This document shows, in pieces, positions 8,954 through 18,644 of a stretch of 64,000 nucleotides of DNA; the first letter of the stretch is position 1, and each line of letters opens with the position of its first letter. Below the pieces are notes generated by a model that saw only the letters and a list, made by a program, of their open reading frames with translations, made no database searches and was not told the DNA's origin. The stretch lies in contig JACKLN010000008.1 of NCBI GenBank assembly GCA_024235855.1, positions 186,001 to 250,000 of the forward strand, given 5' to 3'. The position numbers were made by a program, and so were the translations under genes. Source of the DNA: Burkholderiaceae bacterium. GTDB lineage: Bacteria > Pseudomonadota > Gammaproteobacteria > Burkholderiales > Burkholderiaceae_C.

Positions 8954-9227
8954 CCATGTTCTCCTGGGCGGCCCTCTCGCCGCGTGATGGGCCGCGAATG
9001 TACCTGCCGCCGCGGCGCTTGCCGACACCTTGTTCACAAGGGGGGGCGTGGCCAAGCCGTGATAGAAGCCACACCGTTCACGGCCCGAGCGCTGGTTCTA
9101 GGGACCCTGTCGGCGCCGTCCTGGCCAGCCCGTGCGCGATACTTGCGGCTACGTCGGCGGTCCGCCGACGACCGCCGCCTGCGGTTGGCACGGAGCTTGC
9201 CACGCTGCACAGGCCGACCCACCCCAG

Positions 9228-10157
9228 ATGACTGCCATGACCGATTCTTCGGCGCCCGTGCGCCTGACCCATCTGCAGCGGCTCGAGGCCGAGAGCATCC
9301 ACATCCTGCGTGAGGTGGTGGCCGAGGCCGACCGCCCGGTGATGCTGTACTCCATCGGCAAGGACAGCGCGGTGATGCTGCACCTGGCCAAGAAGGCCTT
9401 CTGGCCCGCCCCGCCGCCCTTCCCGCTGCTGCACGTGGACACGACGTGGAAGTTCCGCGACATGTACGCGATGCGCGAGCGCATGGCGCGCGAGCTGGGC
9501 ATGGAACTGCTGGTCTACCAGAACCCCGAGGCCAAGGCCCAGGGCATCAACCCCTTCGACCATGGCTCGCAGATCCACACCGACATGTGGAAGACCCAGG
9601 GCCTGAAGCAGGCGCTGGACCTGCACGGCTTCGACGCCGCCTTCGGTGGTGCACGCCGCGACGAGGAGAAGAGCCGCGCCAAGGAACGCATCTTCAGCTT
9701 CCGCAGCGCGCAGCACCGCTGGGACCCGAAGGCGCAGCGGCCGGAGCTCTGGCGGCTCTACAACGGCCGCAAGCGAAAGGGCGAGTCGATCCGCGTCTTC
9801 CCGATCAGCAACTGGACCGAACTGGATGTGTGGCAATACATCCACCTCGAGAACATCCCCATCGTGCCGCTGTATTTCGCGGCCGAGCGCCCGGTGGTCG
9901 ACCGTGACGGCACGCTGATCATGGTCGACGACGACCGCATGCCGCTGCGCCCCGGCGAGGTGCCGATGTCGAAAAAGGTGCGCTTCCGCACCCTGGGCTG
10001 CTACCCGCTGTCGGGCGCGGTGGAATCCGAGGCCGACTCGCTGACCGCCATCATCCAGGAGATGCTGCTCACGCGCACCAGCGAGCGCCAGGGCCGCATG
10101 ATCGACCACGACGCCGCGGCGTCGATGGAGAAGAAGAAGCAGGAAGGGTACTTCTGA
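9228..10157 (+). CDS. cysD: Sulfate adenylyltransferase subunit 2 (CysD)
   Basis: 309-residue small subunit of ATP sulfurylase, which forms APS from ATP and sulfate with CysN. The PP-loop ATP-binding motif YSIGKDSAVML is near residue 45, with downstream conserved GGARRDEEKSRAKER and FPISNWTELDVWQYI. The C-terminus SMEKKKQEGYF is the canonical CysD ending. Two close ATGs, 9228 and 9237, are possible and neither has a strong ribosome-binding site. The first gene of a plus-strand sulfate-activation operon, it ends 1 bp before cysNC. Confidence 0.96.
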   Translation: MTAMTDSSAPVRLTHLQRLEAESIHILREVVAEADRPVMLYSIGKDSAVMLHLAKKAFWPAPPPFPLLHVDTTWKFRDMYAMRERMARELGMELLVYQNPEAKAQGINPFDHGSQIHTDMWKTQGLKQALDLHGFDAAFGGARRDEEKSRAKERIFSFRSAQHRWDPKAQRPELWRLYNGRKRKGESIRVFPISNWTELDVWQYIHLENIPIVPLYFAAERPVVDRDGTLIMVDDDRMPLRPGEVPMSKKVRFRTLGCYPLSGAVESEADSLTAIIQEMLLTRTSERQGRMIDHDAAASMEKKKQEGYF

Positions 10158-10158
10158 C

Positions 10159-12066
10159 ATGGCCCACGTTTCCGACCTCATCGCCACTGACATCCAGGCC
10201 TACCTGGCCCAGCACGAGAAGAAGAGCCTGCTGCGTTTCATCACCTGCGGCTCGGTCGACGACGGCAAGAGCACGCTGATCGGGCGGCTGCTGTACGAGT
10301 CGAAGATGCTCTTCGACGACCAGCTCGCGGCCATCGAGGCCGACAGCAAGAAGTGGGGCACCCAGGGCGGCGACATCGACTTCGCACTGCTGGTAGACGG
10401 CCTGGCCGCCGAGCGCGAGCAGGGCATCACCATCGACGTGGCCTACCGCTTCTTCAGCACCGACCGCCGCAAGTTCATCGTCGCCGACACGCCGGGCCAC
10501 GAGCAGTACACGCGCAACATGATCACCGGCGCGTCCACCGCCGACGTGGCCGTGGTGCTGATCGACGCGCGCAAGGGCGTGCTGACGCAGACCCGCCGCC
10601 ACAGCTACCTGGTGCACCTGATCGGCATCCGCAAGGTGGTGCTGGCGATCAACAAGGTCGACCTCATCGACTGCAACGAGGCGGCGATCCGCAGGATCGA
10701 CGAGGACTACCGTGCCTTCGCCGCGCAGATCGGCCTGACCGACATCACCACCATCCCGTTGTCGGGCCTGAAGGGCGACAACATCGTCGAGCGCAGCGAC
10801 CGCATGCCCTGGTACCACGGGCCGACGCTGATGGCCTTCCTGGAGACCTGCGAGATCGACGAGACCCGGCTGCAGAAGGACCCGTTCCGCCTGCAGGTGC
10901 AGTGGGTCAACCGCCCCAACCTCGATTTCCGTGGCTTCTGCGGTCTCATCGCCGCCGGCAGCGTGCGCCCGGGCGACCGCGTCCGGGTGCAACCCTCCGG
11001 GCGCGAGAGCACGGTGGCGCGCATCGTGGCGCTGGAGGGCGACCGGCCGCTGGCGGTGGCCGGCGAGTCGGTGACGATCACGCTGGCCGACGAGGTGGAC
11101 ATCTCGCGCGGCGACCTCATCTCCGCGGCCAGCGCGCCGGCCGAGGTGGCCGACCAGTTCGAGAGCACCATCGTCTGGATGGCCGACGAGCCCATGCTGC
11201 CCGGCCGGCCGTACCTGCTGAAGATCGGCACCCGCACCGTCAACGCGACGATCACCGAGCCCAAGTACAAGGTGAACGTCAACACGATGGAGCACCTGGC
11301 GGCCAAGAAGCTCGACCTCAACGAGATCGGCGTGTGCAACATCGCGCTCGACCGGCCCGTACCCTTCGACGCCTACGAGGTCAACCGCGACACCGGCGGC
11401 TTCATCCTGATCGACCGGATGAGCAACAACACGGTGGGCGCGGGCATGCTGCACTTCGCGCTGCGCCGTTCGCACAACATCCACCTGCAGGCGCACGACA
11501 TCGACAAGTCGGCGCGGTCCACGCTGATGGGTCACGGCCCTGCCGTGCTGTGGTTCACCGGCCTGTCCGGTGCCGGGAAGTCCACCATCGCCAACCTGGT
11601 GGAGAAGAAGCTGCATGCCGCCGGCTGCCACAGCTACCTGCTCGACGGCGACAACGTCCGCCACGGCCTGAACAAGGACCTCGGCTTCACCGAGGCCGAT
11701 CGGGTGGAAAACGTGCGCCGCGTGGCCGAGGTCTCGCGCCTGATGGTGGATGCCGGCCTCATCGTGCTGACGGCCTTCATCTCACCCTTCCGCTCCGAGC
11801 GCGCTCTGGCGCGCGGTCTGGTCGCCGAAGGCGAGTTCCTCGAGATCCACGTCGACACCCCGCTGGCGGTGGCCGAGCAGCGTGACGTCAAGGGCCTCTA
11901 CAAGAAGGCGCGGCGTGGCGAACTGGCCAACTTCACCGGCATCGACTCGCCCTACGAGGCCCCGGAGACGCCGGAACTGCGCGTGGACACCACGACGATG
12001 ACGGCCGAGGAGGCGGCCGACCGCGTCGTGGCACTGCTGCGAGAGCGAGGCCTGATCCCGTCATGA
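10159..12066 (+). CDS. cysNC: Bifunctional sulfate adenylyltransferase subunit 1 / adenylylsulfate kinase (CysN-CysC fusion)
   Basis: 635 residues. Residues about 20-440 form the GTPase subunit of ATP sulfurylase: P-loop GSVDDGKST, G3 motif DTPGHEQYTRNM and G4 NKVD. From about residue 455 an APS kinase domain is fused, with its own P-loop FTGLSGAGKST (about 466-476) and an intact DGDNVRHGLN motif. Together with CysD it makes APS and then phosphorylates it to PAPS. A fused kinase (NodQ-like) is typical where PAPS is wanted, either for PAPS reductase or for sulfotransferases. An AGGAAGG ribosome-binding site precedes the start. Its stop overlaps the permease start (ATGA). Confidence 0.97.
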   Translation: MAHVSDLIATDIQAYLAQHEKKSLLRFITCGSVDDGKSTLIGRLLYESKMLFDDQLAAIEADSKKWGTQGGDIDFALLVDGLAAEREQGITIDVAYRFFSTDRRKFIVADTPGHEQYTRNMITGASTADVAVVLIDARKGVLTQTRRHSYLVHLIGIRKVVLAINKVDLIDCNEAAIRRIDEDYRAFAAQIGLTDITTIPLSGLKGDNIVERSDRMPWYHGPTLMAFLETCEIDETRLQKDPFRLQVQWVNRPNLDFRGFCGLIAAGSVRPGDRVRVQPSGRESTVARIVALEGDRPLAVAGESVTITLADEVDISRGDLISAASAPAEVADQFESTIVWMADEPMLPGRPYLLKIGTRTVNATITEPKYKVNVNTMEHLAAKKLDLNEIGVCNIALDRPVPFDAYEVNRDTGGFILIDRMSNNTVGAGMLHFALRRSHNIHLQAHDIDKSARSTLMGHGPAVLWFTGLSGAGKSTIANLVEKKLHAAGCHSYLLDGDNVRHGLNKDLGFTEADRVENVRRVAEVSRLMVDAGLIVLTAFISPFRSERALARGLVAEGEFLEIHVDTPLAVAEQRDVKGLYKKARRGELANFTGIDSPYEAPETPELRVDTTTMTAEEAADRVVALLRERGLIPS

Positions 12067-13799
12067 CGCTGCAGCAGGGCGCCGTCTTCCTCGGGTTGGC
12101 GGTGCTCGTGGTGGAACTGCTGCGTGGCCGCCGCGCACCGGCGTTGGTGTTCGCCGGTGTCGCCTTCGCCTTCGTGCTGCTGGACTTCGTCAGCGTGCAG
12201 GAAGGCCTGGCCCAGCTGGCGAATCCCGGGCTGGCCACCGTCGTCGTGCTGCTGCTGCTGTCGGTGGTGCTGGACAAGTCGCGCCTGCTCGAAGCCATGG
12301 CCGAAGGCCTGGTGCGCGGCCCGTATCGCTGGGCGCTGACCAAGCTCTTCGCGGCCACGGCGCTGTACTCGGCCTTCCTGAACAACACCGCGGTCGTCGC
12401 CTCGCTGATCGGCCCGTTGCGCACGCTCCGCGCGCACGCGCCGTCGCGCCTGCTGATGCCCATGTGCTTCGCCGCGTCACTGGGCGGCATCCTGACGCTG
12501 ATCGGCACCTCGACCAACCTGCTGGTCAACTCCCTGCTCATCGGCCAGGGCATGACCGGGCTGCACATCTTCGACCTGTTCCCGGTCGGCATCCTGATCG
12601 TGCTCGCCTGCGGGGTGACGATGGTGCTCGTCTATCCGCACCTGCTCCCGGCCCAGCCGGCGGTCGGGGAGCAGCCCTCCGACTACTTCCTGGAAGCCAC
12701 GGTGCAGCCCACGTCGTCTCTCGTGGGCCGCAGCGTGGAGGCGGGCGGCCTGCGCCGCCTGGCCCACCTGTTCCTGGCCGAGATCGTGCGCGATGGCAGG
12801 GTCATCGCGCCGGTGCAGCCGGAGCAGGTCATCGAGTCCGGCGACATGCTGGTCTTCACGGGCGACCTCACCCGGCTGGACCTGCTGATGCGTTTCGACG
12901 GTCTGGAGACGCGTGGCCAGCACTACCGGCTGCCACAGGACAACCTCGTCGAGGTCGTCATCGCCGCCAACTCGCCCCTGGCGCGGCGGACGCTGAAGCA
13001 GACCGACTTCCGCTCGCGCTTCGATGCCGCGGTGATCGCGATCCGGCGCGGCAGCGAGCGCCTGCGCGGGCCCATCGCCGACCTACCGCTGGACGTCGGC
13101 GACACGCTGGTGCTGGTCGTGGGCAGCGACTTCGAGAAGCGCAACAACCTGCAGCGCAACTTCATCATCGTCACCCGGCACGAGGTGCAGAAGTTCACCG
13201 ACCCGCGCAAGGGCCTGGTGGCCACTGCCGGCTTCGTCGCTGCCGTCGCGCTGTCGGCGCTCGGCGTGATCGACTTCCTGAAGGCGCTGCTGCTGCTGCT
13301 GGTGCTCTTCCTGTCCCTGGGGTTCACGCGGCCCAACGAACTGCGGCGCAACATGCCGTACGCCATCATCGTGATCATCGGGGCGTCGCTGGTGATCTCG
13401 CAGGTGATGGTACAGACCGGCGCCGCCGGGCTGCTGGCGGGTGCCATGCTCGGTGCGATCCACCAGCTCGGGCCCTACGGCGCACTGGCGATGATCCTCA
13501 TGGGCACCTGGATCCTGACCGAACTGATGAGCAACAACGCCGCCGCCGCACTCGCCTTCCCGGTGGCCATCGGCGTCGCGCAAAGGGCCGGTCTGGACCC
13601 GCAGCCCTTCGTCATGGCGGTGCTCTACGGCGCCAGCTGCAGTTTCCTGACGCCCTACGGCTACCAGACCAACCTGATGGTGATGTCGCCCGGCCGCTAC
13701 ACGCTCCGCGACTTCGTGCGCGCCGGCCTGCCGGTGGCGCTGGTCTTCCAGGCGGTGGCGCTGGTGTCGCTGCCCGTGTTCTTCCCGTTCGGCCGCTGA
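12063..13799 (+). CDS. SLC13-type permease with two TrkA-C (RCK_C) domains, probable sulfate transporter
   Basis: 578-residue inner-membrane protein. About five or six hydrophobic segments occupy residues 1-195, including FLNNTAVVASL and GTSTNLLVNSLL, which are SLC13/ArsB-type re-entrant hairpin motifs. Two soluble RCK_C-like domains fill about 200-385 (for example DMLVFTGDLTRLDLL and DTLVLVVGSDFEKRN). A second membrane half follows, with MSNNAAAALAFPVAIGVA and ASCSFLTPYGYQTNLMV. This architecture is that of SAC1/SLT-type sulfate and dicarboxylate permeases. Its translational coupling to cysNC makes sulfate the most likely substrate, but specificity is inferred from context. Confidence 0.9.
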   Translation: MTLQQGAVFLGLAVLVVELLRGRRAPALVFAGVAFAFVLLDFVSVQEGLAQLANPGLATVVVLLLLSVVLDKSRLLEAMAEGLVRGPYRWALTKLFAATALYSAFLNNTAVVASLIGPLRTLRAHAPSRLLMPMCFAASLGGILTLIGTSTNLLVNSLLIGQGMTGLHIFDLFPVGILIVLACGVTMVLVYPHLLPAQPAVGEQPSDYFLEATVQPTSSLVGRSVEAGGLRRLAHLFLAEIVRDGRVIAPVQPEQVIESGDMLVFTGDLTRLDLLMRFDGLETRGQHYRLPQDNLVEVVIAANSPLARRTLKQTDFRSRFDAAVIAIRRGSERLRGPIADLPLDVGDTLVLVVGSDFEKRNNLQRNFIIVTRHEVQKFTDPRKGLVATAGFVAAVALSALGVIDFLKALLLLLVLFLSLGFTRPNELRRNMPYAIIVIIGASLVISQVMVQTGAAGLLAGAMLGAIHQLGPYGALAMILMGTWILTELMSNNAAAALAFPVAIGVAQRAGLDPQPFVMAVLYGASCSFLTPYGYQTNLMVMSPGRYTLRDFVRAGLPVALVFQAVALVSLPVFFPFGR

Positions 13800-13810
13800 A
13801 CCAGGACCCC

Positions 13811-14203
13811 GTGGGCTTCGATGTGTTCTCGTCCCGCGCGCGTCAATGGTGGCGCGTCGCCTTCTGGCTGCAGATCGCCCTGGTGACCGGCCTGATGCTG
13901 TGGCCCCGGCCCCCTGCCGGGTTGGACCTGACCGGCTGGGACAAGCTCAACCACGCCATCGCCTTCGCCGGCCCGGCCTTGGCGGGGCTGCTCGCCCGGC
14001 GCCGGCCAGGAGTGCGGTCGGCGACCCTGCTGCTCGCGGGCCTGCTCGCCTGGGGTGGTCTGCTGGAACTCCTGCAGTCCCGACTGCCGCCGCGCCAGGG
14101 CGACTGGGCCGACCTGCTGGCCGATGCGGTCGGTCTGGCCGTCGGCGCGCTGGCCTACGTCGGCCTGCGCCGCCTGAGCGCGGTCAGACGGTCGTCCGAC
14201 TGA
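13811..14203 (+). CDS. VanZ-like small membrane protein
   Basis: 130 residues with four predicted membrane segments and the VanZ-family pattern WDKLNHAIAFAGPAL followed by LLELLQSRLPPRQGDWADLLADAVG. Such proteins are small inner-membrane proteins of poorly defined function. A GTG start at 13811, 11 bp after the permease stop and with AGGA upstream, is the best candidate because it includes the first hydrophobic segment. It is probably the last gene of the cysD operon. Its 3' end overlaps the convergent hypothetical gene by 20 bp. Confidence 0.8.
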   Translation: MGFDVFSSRARQWWRVAFWLQIALVTGLMLWPRPPAGLDLTGWDKLNHAIAFAGPALAGLLARRRPGVRSATLLLAGLLAWGGLLELLQSRLPPRQGDWADLLADAVGLAVGALAYVGLRRLSAVRRSSD

Positions 14204-14654
14204 CCGGCGCCGACACCGAGGCCGACGTCTCTTCGGCGCTGCGCTCGTTCACCGCCACCGCCATCTTCGAGCGCAGCATGGCCAGCCCCGTCGGTGACCA
14301 GTTGGACACCAAGCCCTCGAACTGGTCCAGCGCCTTGTGCAGCACGTCCACCGGCAGGGTCTGCAGCGCGGCCAAGCCCTGCTGCCGCAGCGCCGTCTCC
14401 AGATAGGCCAGGTGGCGCAGTTCCGGCCGGATGTCGGGGTCGGCATCCAGGCATTGCGCCAGTTCGCCGACCATGCGCCCCAGCTCGGCCCGCTGCCGGC
14501 GCGCCTCGGCCTCGGCAGGCGATTCGGCGCGCCGGCCACGGCTGTCCACGAACTCCAGCCGCACGCCCCCGCGCAGTTTCAGACTGAGCTGGCTGCGGAA
14601 GAAGAGGTGGGCAGCGTGGCGGGCGGATCGAAACATCTGGCGCATCACGGGCAT
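14184..14654 (-). CDS. Conserved-looking hypothetical protein
   Basis: 156 residues from the ATG at 14654. An alternative TTG at 14759 would add 35 residues, and neither start has a good ribosome-binding site. The protein is soluble and mostly helical, with a basic N-terminus, a strand-rich patch LKLRGGVRLEFVDSRG and a long helical remainder including DIRPELRHLAYLETALR. I do not recognise the family. It lies upstream of nothing obvious on its strand and is convergent with the VanZ-like gene. Codon use is like its neighbours. Confidence 0.6.
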   Translation of the reverse strand: MPVMRQMFRSARHAAHLFFRSQLSLKLRGGVRLEFVDSRGRRAESPAEAEARRQRAELGRMVGELAQCLDADPDIRPELRHLAYLETALRQQGLAALQTLPVDVLHKALDQFEGLVSNWSPTGLAMLRSKMAVAVNERSAEETSASVSAPVSRTTV

Positions 14655-14783
14655 GCTGGAATCGGGTACGGCATATCGGGACAGGTCGCCCTCGTTATCG
14701 GCAACCCGGCGCAGCACTTCACATCGGGCGTGCAACGGGATGTCAACGATCCGCCGCAAGCTGCCCTGCCCTCACGGCCTCCG

Positions 14784-16346
14784 TCAGGCCACGCAGGTGC
14801 GGTTCTTGCCCGTGCGCTTGGCCTCGTACAGCGCCTCGTCGGCACGTTCCAGCGCCACCTCGAGCGCCTCGCCCGCGCGCCACGCCGTGACGCCGGCGGA
14901 GAAGGTGACGAAGACCTCCCGGCCCTCGTGCATGAACAGGCTGGCGGACAGCTCGCGCTGCAGCCGGGTCAGGGTCTGCTGCGCGGCATCGGCCGCGGTG
15001 CCCGGCAACAGCACGACGAACTCCTCGCCGCCGAAGCGCGCCACCGTGTCCACCGGCCGCAGGCGCTCCTTGACCGCGCCGGCCAGCGACTTCAACGCCA
15101 CGTCCCCCGCCGCGTGGCCCAGCGAGTCGTTGAGCTTCTTGAAGTTGTCGATGTCGATCAGGCCCACCGCCAGCAAGGGACCCCCATCGGCCCGGCCGGC
15201 ACGCGCGACCTCGCCTTCGAAGGCCTGCTGCAGGCCACGCCGGTTGGCCACCGACGTCAGCGCATCGGTGGCGACCTCGTCGGACAGACGCCGCAGCTCG
15301 GTCTCCAGTTCGCGAACGCGGGACTCCAGTTCGCCAGCGCGGTCGTGGTCCCGCTGCAGACGCTGCTGCGTGCTGCGCACGCGTTCGCCCACGGCATGGC
15401 TTTCGGCGACCAGGGCTTGCACGACACCGGCCAGGCTTTCGAGGCTGTCGGCGCGCGCGATCGCCTCCGCGTGGCGTTCGACGCTGTCGCCGAAGCGGCC
15501 GGCGTGGTCGCCGAGTTCGCCCACCTCACCCAGCAGCTGGCGGATCAGGTCCTTGAGCGCCCTGCTGGCCGCGGCCCGTTCTTCACGCACGCGGCGTTGG
15601 CGCGCCCGCGTGTCGGCGAGCAGTTCGGTCGCGGCACGGACATCGCGCGCGCCGATGCCGCCGGCCAGACGCGACTGCAGCACCTCGCACTGGCCGCGCG
15701 CCCAGCTGTCGTCCTCCGACAGTTCCACCAGACCCGCGCCGAGCTCGCCACAGAGCCGGCCCAGGTCATCGAACAGCTGCTGGCGGTGGCCGAGCCAGCG
15801 TTGCGCTCGCACGCAGGCGGCCTCGACGGCCACCACGATCTCGGGCGTGGCCCCCTCAGCGGCCAGGCGCTGCGCCAGGCGTGCCAGTTCGTCGGCCAGT
15901 TCCTCGGCACGCCCTTCCTTGGCCGACAGCGCCGTGCCCACGGTGACCTGCAGGCCACGCACCACACGCGGCCAGTCACCCTGGACGACCGCATCCGTCA
16001 CCGTCGCGGGCGCCGGCTCGCCGTCGAGCGGCGCATCGCTCTCCCAGGCCTGCAACAGGGCCTGCAGCCGCTGCTGCAGGCGCGCCGCATCGCGCGAGCT
16101 GCCTTCCAGCACGCGTTGCAGGCTGTCCTTCTTGCGCGCCGGCGTCCACTGGCGCGCGCCACGCTCGAGCCCACGCACCACCCGGTCGATGAGGCCGGCC
16201 CAATGCGCACCGGCCGACCGCGCGTCGGGCGGCGGCGGCTGCCCGGCCTCCTCGGCATAGGCGCGGGCGTAGTTCTCCGGCGTCGGCTCCTGGCGCGCCT
16301 GCGCCAGACGCCGCAGTGCGCCCTTGGCCACCTCTGCGGGCGTCAT
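14784..16346 (-). CDS. Diguanylate cyclase with long N-terminal helical region
   Basis: 520 residues. The first about 340 are helical and coiled-coil rich without a recognisable sensor, receiver or membrane segment, so the protein is probably cytoplasmic. The C-terminal domain is a complete GGDEF cyclase: a metal-binding LIDIDNFKKLND, the signature GGEEF at about 439-443, and an inhibitory I-site RPVD five residues before it. It makes cyclic di-GMP from two GTP and should be product-inhibited. The ATG at 16346 is preferred over an upstream TTG at 16391. It follows the REC-EAL gene on the same strand after 63 bp, so co-transcription is possible. Confidence 0.92.
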   Translation of the reverse strand: MTPAEVAKGALRRLAQARQEPTPENYARAYAEEAGQPPPPDARSAGAHWAGLIDRVVRGLERGARQWTPARKKDSLQRVLEGSSRDAARLQQRLQALLQAWESDAPLDGEPAPATVTDAVVQGDWPRVVRGLQVTVGTALSAKEGRAEELADELARLAQRLAAEGATPEIVVAVEAACVRAQRWLGHRQQLFDDLGRLCGELGAGLVELSEDDSWARGQCEVLQSRLAGGIGARDVRAATELLADTRARQRRVREERAAASRALKDLIRQLLGEVGELGDHAGRFGDSVERHAEAIARADSLESLAGVVQALVAESHAVGERVRSTQQRLQRDHDRAGELESRVRELETELRRLSDEVATDALTSVANRRGLQQAFEGEVARAGRADGGPLLAVGLIDIDNFKKLNDSLGHAAGDVALKSLAGAVKERLRPVDTVARFGGEEFVVLLPGTAADAAQQTLTRLQRELSASLFMHEGREVFVTFSAGVTAWRAGEALEVALERADEALYEAKRTGKNRTCVA

Positions 16347-16409
16347 GTCAGTACCGGCCGGCCGGCCGACGCCCTCGGGCGCCGTCGACAAGTTGATCGG
16401 GGCATGCGG

Positions 16410-18626
16410 TCAGTGGCGATGCACCACATGTGGGTCGTCGGCGCCGAGGGCCACGACCGTGCGGTCGGCCACGATCAGCTGGCCCGCCTGCAGTTCGGCC
16501 GCCAGGCTGTCGGCAGCCACCGGTCGGCAGAAGATGAAGCCCTGCATCAGCGAGCAGCCCAGTCGGATCAGTTGCTGCTGCTGTCGCAGGTGCTCCACGC
16601 CTTCGGCCACCACGCGCAGGCCCAGCGCCTTGGCCAGCGCCACGATGGCCTGCACGATGGCCGGGCTCTGCGCGGTGATGCCCAGGTCGCGGATGAAGGT
16701 GCGGTCGATCTTCAGTTCGGCGATCGGCAGCGTGGTCAGGTAGGCCAGCGACGAGTAGCCGGTGCCGAAGTCGTCGATCGCGATCTCGACCCCGATCTCG
16801 TTGAGGCGCAGCAGGGTGGGCGTCACCGCGTGGTGATCCTCCATCAGCCGGTCCTCGGTGATCTCCAGCCGCAGTGCGCCCGGAGGCACGCCGTGCTGGC
16901 CGACGGCATCGTGGATCTGCTCGACCAGGTCGCTGCGGCTGAACATGTGGCTCGGCAGGTTCACCGCCACCGTGATGTCCACGCCCAGGCTCTCGCGCCA
17001 GGCGCGGACCTGACGCGCGGCCTCGCGCAGCGCCCACTCCGACATCGGCACGATCAGCCCGGTCTCCTCGGCCAGCGGGATGAACTCGGCCGGCGGCACG
17101 AGGCGACCATCCCGCCGCCAGCGCATCAGGGCCTCCACGGCCGTGACCTGGCGGGTGCGAACCTCGACCTGCGGCTGGTAGTGCAGCACGAGTTCCTCGC
17201 GCTCGATGGCCTTGTGCAGCGCGGTCTCGCGCTCGAGCTTGTCGCGCGCGGTGCCGGCGAGCATCGGGCTGTAGATGGCCGCGCCATTGCGCCCGGCGCT
17301 CTTGACAGAGTACATGGCCACGTCGGCGTTGCGCAGAAGATCGACCACGTTCTCGCCGTCGCGCGGGTACATCGCAATGCCGATGCTGGCGGTGACGAAA
17401 CACTCCTGGCCGCCGACGACGACCGGCTCGCGCATGACCTCGAGCACACGCTGGGCGACGCGGTCGGCGTCGCCTTCCTGCACCACCTCGGGCAGCAGCG
17501 CCACGAACTCGTCGCCCCCCAGGCGGCCGACGGCCTCGAGCGCCCGGTGCGAGCGCGCACCCACGGATTCCAGCGCGCCATCGAGCACCTGGTCGGTGTG
17601 GCGAACGCACCCGCGCAGCCGCTGGGCCACCTGCCGCAGCAGTTCGTCGCCCGAACCATGGCCCAGCGTGTCGTTGACGACCTTGAAGCGGTCGAGGTCG
17701 ATCAGCAGCATCGCGAACTGGTGCTGCATGCGCCGTGCCTGCTCCAGCGCCTTCTCCGCCCGCCAGATCAGCTGGTGACGGTTGGGCAGACCGGTCAGCG
17801 TGTCGAAGTTGGCGAGGTGGCGGATGCGGTCCTCCGCGGCCACCCGGTCGGTCACGTCCTGGACGATGCCGCTGTAGCCGGCGCAGACGCCGTGCTCGTT
17901 GAATTCCGGCTCGGCCTCGACGTGGATCACGCGTTCATGGCCGTCGAACTGCTCGATCCCGACGTCCAGCGCGATCACCGAACTCGCCTGCCACTGGTCG
18001 CGCAGCACGCGAAGGAAACGCTTGCGGTCGTCGGTGCGCACCATGCGCAGCAGACGGCGCATGCCGACCCGCTCCACCGGCGGCAGGCCGAAGACCCGCA
18101 ACGCCTCGGGCTGCATCCACAGGGCATGGTCGCCGCGCCGCCAGTCGAAGCTGCCCATGCGCGCCAGGTCCTGGGCCCGCGCCAGACGCGCCTTGCTGCG
18201 CTGCAGCTCGATGAAGGTGCGCGAACTGCGCAGCAGGAAGTTCAACCGCTCCGCCAGCAGGCTCCACTGGGTGGCCTTGACGAAGAAGTCGGTCGCGCCG
18301 GCCTGGAAGGCGCGCGCCACCGAGGCGTCGTCGTCCAGCCCGGTCAACATCAGCACCGGCACCTGCTCGAAGCCCGGCAAGGCGCGCAGGCGCCGGCAGG
18401 TGTCGAAGCCGTCGAGACCGGGCATCTGGGCGTCGAGCACGATGATGTCGGGCGTCCACTGGCTGACCAGCGCCAGCGCACGTTCGCCGCTGGACGCCTC
18501 GGTGATCTGCATGCCGCGCTCACGCAGGGCAAGCGAGGTCAACAACAGGTTGACCTCGTCGTCGTCGACCAGCAGTACCCGGGGCTGCAGGGGTGGCTTG
18601 TCGTCGGCAGGCGGCGGCGGGGGCAT
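16410..18626 (-). CDS. REC-PAS-GGDEF-EAL response regulator (cyclic di-GMP signalling)
   Basis: 738 residues. REC domain at 16-130 with acidic pocket VDDDE, phospho-acceptor Asp65 and Lys117. A PAS/PAC region spans about 150-262. The GGDEF domain (272-450) has GGDEF at 370-374, but about 20 extra residues stand between the usual helix and the signature and the I-site RxxD is replaced by RALE. The EAL domain (about 465-715) keeps EAL (498-500), DDFGTGYSSL, KIDRTFI and EGVE, so phosphodiesterase activity is expected. It begins 18 bp after the Hpt gene, its likely phosphodonor partner, and shares that gene's sigma-28 promoter. Confidence 0.93.
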   Translation of the reverse strand: MPPPPPADDKPPLQPRVLLVDDDEVNLLLTSLALRERGMQITEASSGERALALVSQWTPDIIVLDAQMPGLDGFDTCRRLRALPGFEQVPVLMLTGLDDDASVARAFQAGATDFFVKATQWSLLAERLNFLLRSSRTFIELQRSKARLARAQDLARMGSFDWRRGDHALWMQPEALRVFGLPPVERVGMRRLLRMVRTDDRKRFLRVLRDQWQASSVIALDVGIEQFDGHERVIHVEAEPEFNEHGVCAGYSGIVQDVTDRVAAEDRIRHLANFDTLTGLPNRHQLIWRAEKALEQARRMQHQFAMLLIDLDRFKVVNDTLGHGSGDELLRQVAQRLRGCVRHTDQVLDGALESVGARSHRALEAVGRLGGDEFVALLPEVVQEGDADRVAQRVLEVMREPVVVGGQECFVTASIGIAMYPRDGENVVDLLRNADVAMYSVKSAGRNGAAIYSPMLAGTARDKLERETALHKAIEREELVLHYQPQVEVRTRQVTAVEALMRWRRDGRLVPPAEFIPLAEETGLIVPMSEWALREAARQVRAWRESLGVDITVAVNLPSHMFSRSDLVEQIHDAVGQHGVPPGALRLEITEDRLMEDHHAVTPTLLRLNEIGVEIAIDDFGTGYSSLAYLTTLPIAELKIDRTFIRDLGITAQSPAIVQAIVALAKALGLRVVAEGVEHLRQQQQLIRLGCSLMQGFIFCRPVAADSLAAELQAGQLIVADRTVVALGADDPHVVHRH

Positions 18627-18644
18627 CTAGGCGAAGCGATTGAC

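Noticed and set aside
9153..9169. Palindrome GTCGGCG-GTC-CGCCGAC in the cysQ-cysD gap
   Set aside because: It is symmetric but GC-rich, and such short repeats are frequent by chance here. Nothing ties it to CysB.
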